From positions 1 through 22,004 of the forward strand of contig CAJWER010000017.1 in NCBI GenBank assembly GCA_913030785.1: a stretch of 22,004 bases of DNA. Direction: 5' to 3'. Within the stretch, counting starts at the first letter, position 1, and each line of letters starts with the position of its first letter. The notes beneath the pieces were generated by a model, which searched no databases, was not told the DNA's origin, and saw only the letters and a list, made by a program, of their open reading frames with translations. The position numbers and the translations under genes are program-made. This DNA is from an uncultured Chloroflexota bacterium (GTDB taxonomy: Bacteria > Chloroflexota > Dehalococcoidia > Lucifugimonadales > CAJWER01). This document shows positions 16,421 to 22,004 of the stretch, piece by piece.

Positions 16421-17083
16421 TCAAGTCCTAAGACGTTCTATCAGATCTGATAGTGTTACGTCCCCGAGCGATCTCAGGCGCAAATCGGCATGATCCACTG
16501 CCATGTCGATCGTCATCGAGTTCGGCACCACTACGCAGTACATGCCGGCTCGTTTGGCTGCCGTTACGCCGTTGGCCGAATCCTCGATCACCACACATTG
16601 TGCTGGAGCCACGCCCAGGGCTGCGGCCGCCGAAAGGAACAGTTCGGGGTCAGGTTTGACGTTTGTCACGTCGTCTCGACACCTGACCGCGCCGACATAG
16701 CGCATCAAATCGCGATTGTTGAGGTGGCCTTCAACCCACTGATGACTCGAACTGGACGCCACACCAAGCTTCAGACCCAATATTTCAGCCCCGATCATGT
16801 AATCGACGACCCCGGGCAGTATGGGCGACGACTCTACCTGAGATAGATAGCGTTTACGTCGGCGGCTGCCGACGATGTCGCGGTCAATCGTGTGGCCGGT
16901 CAGCTTCTCAAGGTGTCCGTACGGGTCGAAAATACCGGGTCGCCCGCCTACAAAACCGGCCCAAAGTGATCGGTCAAGCTCCACGCTGTGGTCGGCGAAC
17001 TCGTCCCTCCACGTCTCGTAGTCCGGAGTCTCGGTTTCGAGGATCACCCCGTCGAAGTCAAAAATCACGGCCTCAATGGTCAT
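16421..17083 (-). CDS. HAD-superfamily phosphatase, beta-phosphoglucomutase-like
   Basis: A 220-residue HAD hydrolase. The nucleophile motif DFDGV has Asp9 and Asp11, the cap domain follows (residues about 18-85), motif II is ASSSS, and the later motifs are VKPDPELFLSAAAALG and VIEDSANGVTAAKRAG. This layout is that of subfamily IA enzymes such as beta-phosphoglucomutase, phosphoglycolate phosphatase and sugar-phosphate phosphatases; the exact substrate cannot be read from sequence. ATG 17083 starts next to the first strand; ATG 17092 in the same frame, with AGG just upstream, is equally possible. It precedes the yceD promoter and follows the mutase subunit gene across a repeat-bearing gap. 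Confidence 0.87.
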   Translation of the reverse strand: MTIEAVIFDFDGVILETETPDYETWRDEFADHSVELDRSLWAGFVGGRPGIFDPYGHLEKLTGHTIDRDIVGSRRRKRYLSQVESSPILPGVVDYMIGAEILGLKLGVASSSSHQWVEGHLNNRDLMRYVGAVRCRDDVTNVKPDPELFLSAAAALGVAPAQCVVIEDSANGVTAAKRAGMYCVVVPNSMTIDMAVDHADLRLRSLGDVTLSDLIERLRT

Positions 17084-17145
17084 AGAACTCATATCCTGAT
17101 TGTGGGTTTGTTCGATGTCGGAGTTGCGCCGCTCAGCAGGCATGG

Positions 17146-17222
17146 TTCGACGGGCTCACCACGAGCGGCTCCTTCTAGTCGGTGCGCCCAACACAATAGA
17201 CGCTCATCCTGAGTCTGTCGAA
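17146..17222. repeat. imperfect inverted repeat, TTCGAC...GAGC type
   Basis: The left arm (17146-17166) starts TTCGACGGGCTCACC and the right arm (17202-17222) is its imperfect reverse complement; 16 of 21 positions match. The loop is 35 bases. It fills most of the gap between the HAD gene and the mutase subunit gene. Similar TTCGAC-(A/G)-GCTCA palindromes are dispersed in intergenic regions of various environmental bacteria, as far as I recall; whether this one is mobile, a transcript end signal or both is unknown. Confidence 0.6.
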
Positions 17223-17258
17223 GGATCGCTCAGGCTCGCCAGTCAACCCTATTTCGCC

Positions 17259-17666
17259 TCAATCCCGCTCGGCCACCGCACCCCGGACAAATTCCACGAT
17301 GTCGGTTGTCGGCGTGCCTGGCCCGAACACGGCCTTCACACCCATGTCTAGCAGCGCAGCGCGGTCCTTGTCCGGGATGATGCCCCCTGCCACGACCACG
17401 ATGTCTTCCATCCCTCTCGTATTCATGCTCTCAAAAATTTGAGGGAACAACTCCAGGTGGGCGCCGGACAGGATAGAGAGTCCGATGACGGCCACGTCCT
17501 CTTGCAGTGCCGCTTCGGCGATCATCTCCGGCGTTTGGCGGATGCCTGTATATACCACTTCCATCCCGGCGTCTCGAAGCACTCGGGCGATGATCTTTGC
17601 TCCGCGGTCGTGGCCATCAAGGCCGGGCTTCGCCACCAGCACCCGTATGATTCGACTATCGTTCAT
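17259..17666 (-). CDS. methylmalonyl-CoA mutase, B12-binding subunit
   Basis: A 135-residue cobalamin-binding domain, the small, separate subunit of a split methylmalonyl-CoA mutase, which interconverts methylmalonyl-CoA and succinyl-CoA. Asp17-Gly-His19-Asp-Arg-Gly is the DxHxxG motif whose histidine coordinates cobalt. SILSGAH and VVAGGIIPDKD are the other cofactor-binding loops. The frame starts MNDSRIIRVLVAKPGLDGHDRG, as expected for the free-standing form. The catalytic large subunit is not in the window. The epimerase gene lies upstream on the same strand, across a 98-base gap. Other B12-dependent acyl-CoA mutases, such as isobutyryl-CoA mutase, share this subunit type, so the substrate depends on the missing partner. 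Confidence 0.92.
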   Translation of the reverse strand: MNDSRIIRVLVAKPGLDGHDRGAKIIARVLRDAGMEVVYTGIRQTPEMIAEAALQEDVAVIGLSILSGAHLELFPQIFESMNTRGMEDIVVVAGGIIPDKDRAALLDMGVKAVFGPGTPTTDIVEFVRGAVAERD

Positions 17667-17722
17667 TGCTTGCCCTCATAACCAGACGGAATTCCCCTCT
17701 TTCTCAAACAAGAAATCCCGTC

Positions 17723-17749
17723 TCTTTTCTGTGATTTCTGCGATCTCTG
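17723..17749. repeat. three 9-bp direct repeats
   Basis: Three 9-base units TCTTTTCTG, TGATTTCTG and CGATCTCTG lie in tandem; read on the minus strand they look like CACAGAGATC-type units. They occupy the gap between the epimerase and mutase-subunit genes. Similar CACAGAGA-rich arrays are scattered in many environmental genomes, as far as I recall. No function is evident. Confidence 0.55.
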
Positions 17750-17764
17750 TGGTAGTTCTCCCTA

Positions 17765-18202
17765 TTAGTGCCGAGCCGTCTCGCTGTCCACCAGCTCCAC
17801 CAGCACGCCGCCCGTGGATCTTGGATGCAGGAACCCGATCATCCCGGACAGCCCCTCGCGAGGTTCATGGTCGATGAGTCCGACGCCCTCATTGTCCAGC
17901 GCATCCAGCGTGCTTAGCAGCCCGTCTACCTCGAAGCAGACGTGGTGCAAGCCCTCGCCGCGCTTGGAAATGAAGCGGGCTACGCCGCCCTCAGGGTCCG
18001 TGGGCTCAATGAACTCGAGTTGCGAGCCTCCCACCGTGACCAAAGCCGCCCGCACACCCTGGTCCTCCAACTCTTCTACTGAAGCCTCGGGCAGTCCGAA
18101 AATCCTGCGGTAGAGTGCCAGGCTCTCGTCGATGTCGCGCACGGCTATCGCGACGTGGTTGATGTGACGTGCGTTGCACGGTGACTTGTCGGGCGCGGTC
18201 AT
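17765..18202 (-). CDS. mce: methylmalonyl-CoA epimerase
   Basis: Converts (S)- to (R)-methylmalonyl-CoA, linking propionyl-CoA carboxylation to the B12-dependent mutase. It has 145 residues with two VOC (glyoxalase-fold) repeats. Expected metal ligands are His16 in INHVAIAV, the histidine in GLHHVCFEVD and the glutamate in GGVLVELVD near the C-terminus. Family motifs FGLPEASVEELEDQGVRAALV and LEFIEPTDPEG are clear. Its ATG overlaps the acyl-CoA dehydrogenase stop in an ATGA four-base overlap, so the two are co-translated. The mutase subunit gene follows 98 bases later. Confidence 0.94.
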   Translation of the reverse strand: MTAPDKSPCNARHINHVAIAVRDIDESLALYRRIFGLPEASVEELEDQGVRAALVTVGGSQLEFIEPTDPEGGVARFISKRGEGLHHVCFEVDGLLSTLDALDNEGVGLIDHEPREGLSGMIGFLHPRSTGGVLVELVDSETARH

Positions 18203-18699
18203 ACCTGTCCCTGTTCGTTGAGCACGTTGCGAGAAATAATCATGCGTTGCACCTCCGAAGTTCCTTCGTATATTTCCGTTATTTTGGCGTCACGGTACAG
18301 CCGCTCCACCGTCGTCGGCGCGAAATAGCCCGTGCCACCGTGAATCTGCATCGCCCGATCAGCGGACTCCACAGCCACTCTCGAAGCGAACAGCTTGGCC
18401 ATCGATGCCGCGGTGACGAACGGCCTGCCCAGGTCCCTGAGCGTCGCCGCCTGGAGCACCAGGAGCCTCGCCGCCTCAATGTTGGTGGCGATGTCCGCGA
18501 TGGTCCACTGAATTCCCTGGAAGTCTGAGAGATGTTTGCCGAATGCCTCGCGTTGTGTGGCGTACTGCACCGCGGCCTCGTAGGCTGCTTGCGCCAGACC
18601 CACGCTCTGGGCGGCGATCCCGATGCGGCTGGAGTTCAGTATCTCCATCGTCTCCGCGAACCCCTCGCGTTCGCCACCTAGAAGCGCGCCGCCAGGAAC
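18199..18699 (-). CDS. acyl-CoA dehydrogenase, C-terminal part only
   Basis: The C-terminal helical domain of a flavin-dependent acyl-CoA dehydrogenase, which oxidises acyl-CoA to enoyl-CoA. Recognisable are LLGGEREGF, SSRIGIAAQSVGLAQAA, ATQREAFGKHLSDFQGIQW, MQIHGGTGYF and the catalytic YEGTSEVQRM. Reading upstream, dehydrogenase similarity stops near the VPGGALLGG motif, at about 18,699. Beyond it the frame enters a 15-bp tandem repeat and then unrelated DNA, so about 230 N-terminal residues, including most of the FAD/acyl-CoA-binding domain, are missing. The frame formally stays open to 18978, but those residues do not look like a dehydrogenase. The gene overlaps the epimerase start by four bases. 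The loss is probably due to the junction discussed in the findings. Confidence 0.85.
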   Translation of the reverse strand, partial: VPGGALLGGEREGFAETMEILNSSRIGIAAQSVGLAQAAYEAAVQYATQREAFGKHLSDFQGIQWTIADIATNIEAARLLVLQAATLRDLGRPFVTAASMAKLFASRVAVESADRAMQIHGGTGYFAPTTVERLYRDAKITEIYEGTSEVQRMIISRNVLNEQGQV

Positions 18700-18754
18700 G
18701 GCGCAGTGAGGGGAGGCGCAGCCAGAGAAGGCGCAGCCAGGGGAGGCGCAGCCC
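18700..18754. repeat. 15-bp tandem repeat at the dehydrogenase breakpoint
   Basis: About 3.7 copies of a 15-base unit close to GGCGCAGCCAGGGGA: 18700-18714, 18715-18729, 18730-18744 and a partial copy from 18745. It lies exactly where acyl-CoA dehydrogenase similarity ends. On either strand it translates into low-complexity peptide (GGAARE-like or GCASP-like), not a known domain. Confidence 0.85.
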
Positions 18755-19545
18755 GGATCAGACTGGGCGTATGCGATGTCGAAACCGGCGAGTTGATTCG
18801 CACCTTGACGCTTGGCGAGGGTGTCGACAACCACTGTGGCCCCGCCATCGCCCTCGACGGCAACGGCAGACTGCATGTCCTGGTCGGCGCCCACCATGGT
18901 GATTTTCTCTATCGCTGGGGAAATCCTCAGAATTACAATCGTGGAAATGCAGGGGATCAAATAATAAGTGATCAACACAGTATTAACTGGATCCCGGAAA
19001 ATTCTCCTGGAACCAACAATTTTATCCTATTTAATAATTATGCTGGGGGATCAGGGCCATGGGGAGAATCTATGGTATTAGAATTTGTTTTGCCAGTTGA
19101 TGTTGAGGGGAACTATACAATTGAAGAAGGTGAACCCTACGGACCTGATACGTACAGCTGGTCTTATGAAGGAGAAATTTTTACTGCAATGCAGGGTGGA
19201 GCTTTTCGCCTGCCTAATGGGAATACGCTCATTACAGACTGTGATAGTGCCCATATTCTAGAAGTGACTATGGAAGGTGATATCGTTTGGGAATATACGG
19301 CTAGTGGAAACAATACAATTATTGCCCGTGCCCAGAAGTATGCCGTAGACTATTTTGGGGATAACAATGCTCTTCAGGGAGATATTAATGAAGATGGAAT
19401 ACTCAATATATTAGATCTTGTCACCCTAGTAAACTTGATCCTATCTGATGAATATATGGCTACAGGTGATTTGAATGAAGATGGAATCCTCAATATTCTG
19501 GATATTGTTTTACTGGTAAACTTGATTCTTGAAGGTGAGGACTAA
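18706..19545 (+). CDS. hybrid frame: BNR-like fragment joined to arylsulfotransferase-like protein with dockerin
   Basis: One open frame of 279 codons from GTG 18706, built from unrelated parts. Residues 1-17 are the tandem repeat. Residues about 20-68 (GVCDVETGELIRTL, DNHCGPAIALDGNGRLHVLVGAHHG) look like a piece of a BNR-repeat sialidase-like protein and are G+C-rich. From YRWGNPQNYNRG (69-80) on, the codons become A+T-rich and the protein resembles the last part of arylsulfotransferase (ASST)-like proteins: DQHSINWIPE, GGAFRLPNGNTLITDCDSAHILEV, GDIVWEYTA. Residues 225-279 are a type I dockerin-like pair with two Ca-binding repeats (DINEDGILNILD, DLNEDGILNILD), 29 residues apart. The real sulfotransferase gene probably lost its 5' part, including the secretion signal, at the junction. 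Natural translation from 18706 is unlikely. Confidence 0.65.
   Translation: MRGGAAREGAARGGAARIRLGVCDVETGELIRTLTLGEGVDNHCGPAIALDGNGRLHVLVGAHHGDFLYRWGNPQNYNRGNAGDQIISDQHSINWIPENSPGTNNFILFNNYAGGSGPWGESMVLEFVLPVDVEGNYTIEEGEPYGPDTYSWSYEGEIFTAMQGGAFRLPNGNTLITDCDSAHILEVTMEGDIVWEYTASGNNTIIARAQKYAVDYFGDNNALQGDINEDGILNILDLVTLVNLILSDEYMATGDLNEDGILNILDIVLLVNLILEGED
18895..18925. other. composition break: G+C-rich DNA to A+T-rich DNA
   Basis: Left of this point third codon positions are mostly G or C; right of it they are mostly A or T. The switch falls inside codons for DFLYRWGNPQNY, where a BNR-like protein and an arylsulfotransferase could share a YRW motif. This marks the second of two breakpoints within about 220 bases. 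Confidence 0.75.
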
Positions 19546-19618
19546 ACTTTGTTTTTCCGTTCCCATCTTTATATTATTGTATGGGGTTGTATAGTTTCAA
19601 TTGGATTTGCGTTAAATC

Positions 19619-19915
19619 TCACCCTACCCTCGAGATTTTATTATAGATGTAGAGGGAATTTTACAATATGCTAATAATGAAATCGATACCGAATGGATGC
19701 TATATGTACTGGATGAACTCATAGGGAGTAATGAGGGCATACCCGGGGATCTTAATATGGATGGTGCTGTCAATATACTAGATGTAGTGATACTGGTCAA
19801 CTTTGTTCTGGATTTTTAAACACCCACGAATACAGAATTTATAGCCAGCGATCTGAATAGTGACGGAATTTTGAATGTGCTAGATATTATTCAGGTAGTA
19901 AATATTATCATCTAG
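19619..19915 (+). pseudogene. dockerin-repeat gene remnant with in-frame stop
   Basis: An open frame from just after TAA 19613-19615 reads FIIDVEGILQYANNEI..., then a dockerin-like repeat GDLNMDGAVNILDVVILVN, then TAA at 19817-19819. The same frame continues with a second repeat, SDLNSDGILNVLDIIQVVN, to TAG 19913-19915. Together these would be a normal paired dockerin like the one just upstream, broken by one stop. No credible start codon or signal peptide is visible, so this is the decayed or truncated 3' end of a secreted-protein gene. Bases 19546-19618 show nothing recognisable. Confidence 0.65.
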
Positions 19916-19937
19916 ACCCATTTAGTCATCTAACAAG

Positions 19938-20810
19938 TTAATTCACTAATAGAACGGGGCAGTTGGCACGTTGCGCAGTATGAATAGGTTTGCTTCCCCA
20001 GATAAATTTTATAATTTCATTTCCCTTTGACTTTCCCAGTATAATAATATGATCTTCTCCCGCTTTGCGAACAAATTCATCCACAGGATTCCCATTAAGT
20101 AGCATGGATCTAAAAGGAACGTCCATGCGTTGTAGATAACGGTCTGCCCATTGGTGTGCATTGCGGTATCCTTTGCCGAAAAAGGTGGTTTTACTAACTG
20201 TCACATTATTGATTTCCGCTGAAAACTGCTTGGATATTCGGGTACTGAAAATTACGGCTCGTTTTGTTGCCCGGGAATCATCCACGCAGAGTAGTATTCT
20301 ATAATCCCAGCTAGGATTAAAATTTTTCACAAAAAATATACTGGTATCCAGAAACTGGGCAAGCTGGTGTATCATACGTTTGCGATCTGGAGCACCCACA
20401 ATTGCAATATCAAAATTGCCCTGTTTAACCTCTTTATTTAGCTCCGATAATAATTCTCCCTCTCTTAGAACCAGGCGTATTTGATAATCTTTTGTTTTTG
20501 GAAAGACCATGTGAATATGTTCACTGTTTTCTATAAGGTTTTCAACATTGAATTCCACATCATCCACAAAGCCTTTATCCTTTAGAATATTAAATGCCCA
20601 TTCTAGCACTTCTAATCCTGGGTGATATATATTCCATTCTGCAAGGGATTTCCGTGCCAGATTTACATCTCCTTCAATGAGAGCCTGTGATTTTTTCCCA
20701 ACATAACAGATTGTTAGATCAGCCGAGAAGCCTGATGCAATTTTACATCCAATTTCCAGTACGTTTCTGGACTCATTTTCTTTATTTTTTAGGGCAATAA
20801 GAAACTTCAT
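19938..20810 (-). CDS. tandem universal stress protein (UspA family)
   Basis: A 290-residue cytosolic protein with two Usp domains, about 1-155 and 165-290. Each starts with a characteristic strand (KFLIALKNKENESRNVLEIG; YRILLCVDDSRATKRAVIFS). The second ends IILGKSKGNEIIKFIWGSKP...NCPVLLVN, close to the ATP-binding G-x2-G-x9-G(S/T) loop but not an exact match; the first domain's loop is more degenerate. ATG 20810 has AGGA about 6 bases upstream. It follows the permease gene by 12 bases on the same strand, and Usp proteins are often encoded beside transporters, where they may sense nucleotide status. The substrate or partner is unknown. Confidence 0.87.
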   Translation of the reverse strand: MKFLIALKNKENESRNVLEIGCKIASGFSADLTICYVGKKSQALIEGDVNLARKSLAEWNIYHPGLEVLEWAFNILKDKGFVDDVEFNVENLIENSEHIHMVFPKTKDYQIRLVLREGELLSELNKEVKQGNFDIAIVGAPDRKRMIHQLAQFLDTSIFFVKNFNPSWDYRILLCVDDSRATKRAVIFSTRISKQFSAEINNVTVSKTTFFGKGYRNAHQWADRYLQRMDVPFRSMLLNGNPVDEFVRKAGEDHIIILGKSKGNEIIKFIWGSKPIHTAQRANCPVLLVN

Positions 20811-20822
20811 AATTATCCTATC

Positions 20823-22004
20823 TTATTTAAAATTGGTAAGCCCAATAATAAGGGGCCAGTAAAATTTATATATAATCAGCAGGCTAACAGCAGACATAAT
20901 ACAAATACGCCATCCCGCTTTTAAGAAATCAGTGATTTTGACCAGCCCTGATGAATATATAATCATGCAGGCAGGGGCTGCCACTGCTGAAAAATAGCCG
21001 AAAGCCGATGAAATGGCTGTAGTCATCCCCATATATAGAGGATCACTCCCCATATTTAGCATAATTGGACCTAGGACAGCAACTGTTGCACTGGAACTCA
21101 TAATATTTGAAAAGAGTGTGGTTAAGAAAATATTGAGGATGTAAGGTATAATTGTAAATTGTGTAATAAGGGAAGAAAACTGACTTACCAGGGAATTCCC
21201 AATCCATGCTGCAGCCCCCGTGTTTTTCATCTGCACTCCCAGGGAAATTGCCGCTGCAAACAAAAGTATAACCCCCCAGTTGGTATGTTTGCTTACATCT
21301 TTCCAATCTACGAGCCCAAATGCCATATACAGAAATGCACCTCCAATGGCAATAATGCCCAGCCCATAATATTCATGCAGAAAAACCCAGCAAAGAAAAA
21401 CGAAAATAAATATAATAATGGATAAATATTCGTTCCCTCTCATGATGCCTTTATGTGCCACCTGTATTTTCAGTCTTCGAATGGCTGTATCCATCCGAAG
21501 CATTTCAGGCTTAAATGCCATCTGAAGGAGAAATGCGGTTCCTAGCATTCCTATGATGACCATAGGATATGCCATGATGATCCATTGCATATAGGTCAGG
21601 CTAACGCCGGTTTCAGTCATAGTTCTCCAGTATTCCAACATGATGGCATTCCGGGCACCTCCGGATGGAGTACCAATACTGCCAACAGTAGATCCGTAAG
21701 CAATGGAAAAAAGGATGAGAGCGCTGAGATTAGGTATGGACCCCTTCTGACTACAGTTTTTGATAATTGATAATCCCACGGGAAGCATGAGTGCCACCAC
21801 TGTATGCTCACCAATAAATGATGATAACATGGCAGAGATACATGTAAAACCCAGGACAATATGTGAAACTTTGTTGCCTGTGAGGCGGATAATCCCCAGT
21901 GCCAGACGGGTATCCAGTCCCTGCTGTACTATGGCAACAGCCATCATAAGAGAACCCATTATAAAGAAAACCGAATCATTCATATATGTTTTAGCAACTT
22001 CTGT
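20823..22004 (-). CDS. SLC13/DASS-family sodium:anion symporter, N-terminus outside window
   Basis: Inner-membrane permease of the divalent anion:sodium symporter (SLC13) family, importing dicarboxylates, sulfate or related anions. The frame is open to the window edge: seven codons (TEVAKTY) precede the first ATG at 21983, so the N-terminus lies beyond 22004. About nine or ten hydrophobic segments are visible. The first family signature is AYGSTVGSIGTPSGGARNAIM and the second is SNIMSSSATVAVLGPIML, matching the two helix-hairpin/SNT regions that bind sodium and substrate. The C-terminus ends YWPLIIGLTNFK. The UspA gene follows 12 bases later, likely one operon. The substrate cannot be named from sequence. 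Confidence 0.87.
   Translation of the reverse strand, partial: TEVAKTYMNDSVFFIMGSLMMAVAIVQQGLDTRLALGIIRLTGNKVSHIVLGFTCISAMLSSFIGEHTVVALMLPVGLSIIKNCSQKGSIPNLSALILFSIAYGSTVGSIGTPSGGARNAIMLEYWRTMTETGVSLTYMQWIIMAYPMVIIGMLGTAFLLQMAFKPEMLRMDTAIRRLKIQVAHKGIMRGNEYLSIIIFIFVFLCWVFLHEYYGLGIIAIGGAFLYMAFGLVDWKDVSKHTNWGVILLFAAAISLGVQMKNTGAAAWIGNSLVSQFSSLITQFTIIPYILNIFLTTLFSNIMSSSATVAVLGPIMLNMGSDPLYMGMTTAISSAFGYFSAVAAPACMIIYSSGLVKITDFLKAGWRICIMSAVSLLIIYKFYWPLIIGLTNFK

Noticed and set aside
17723..17749. CRISPR array
   Set aside because: Units are 9 bases long with no spacers and no cas genes nearby.
18706..19545. A genuine natural fusion of a sialidase-like and sulfotransferase protein
   Set aside because: Composition changes abruptly inside the frame and the start lies in a tandem repeat; chimeric joining explains it more simply.

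Overview
The window reads as two unrelated pieces of DNA joined near position 18,700-18,920. Bases 1 to about 18,700 are G+C-rich, densely packed bacterial DNA. The gene content (fused accD-accA, YceD-rpmF-fab genes, RNase J, a family 4 uracil-DNA glycosylase, methylmalonyl-CoA genes, dispersed TTCGAC...GAGC repeats) suggests a marine Chloroflexota bacterium of the SAR202/Dehalococcoidia kind; this placement is inference, since no 16S or marker search was possible. Bases from about 18,915 to 22,004 are A+T-rich and carry a secreted arylsulfotransferase-like protein with a dockerin tail, a dockerin remnant, a tandem UspA protein and a DASS-type permease. That mix recalls Marinimicrobia or a Bacteroidota-like marine bacterium, also by inference.

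Layout. Plus strand: leuA (5' end missing), leuC, a small degenerate MNT-type nucleotidyltransferase, leuD, and a lipoprotein gene broken by an in-frame stop. This is a leucine (isopropylmalate) locus without leuB in view. It meets a long minus-strand block tail to tail, with only 4 bases between stops at 4462 and 4467. Read in its own direction, from high to low coordinates, the minus block is: acyl-CoA dehydrogenase (truncated), methylmalonyl-CoA epimerase, the B12-binding subunit of methylmalonyl-CoA mutase and a HAD phosphatase; then, from a strong sigma70-like promoter at 16257-16285, yceD, rpmF, fabD, nusB and acpP, closed by a perfect-palindrome terminator at 13659-13692; then a GHMP sugar kinase, a sugar-phosphate nucleotidyltransferase, uracil-DNA glycosylase, RNase J, FtsK and fused AccDA.

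Functional themes. Leucine synthesis sits on one strand. Fatty-acid synthesis (malonyl-CoA from AccDA, FabD, ACP) and propionyl/methylmalonyl-CoA metabolism sit on the other, mixed with translation, RNA-processing and chromosome-segregation genes. The GHMP kinase and nucleotidyltransferase are translationally coupled and look like a two-step route from a free sugar (or uronic acid) to a nucleotide sugar.

The most notable points are the junction itself (a truncated acyl-CoA dehydrogenase, a 15-bp tandem repeat, a BNR-like fragment and an in-frame switch to an arylsulfotransferase at a shared YRW motif), two genes with single in-frame stops, a kinase whose conserved N-terminus lies upstream of any ATG/GTG/TTG start, and an orphan MNT protein with both catalytic signature positions altered. 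The junction is most simply an assembly chimera. I saw no convincing new defence or other undescribed system; I found no CRISPR array, tRNA, rRNA, transposase or integrase.
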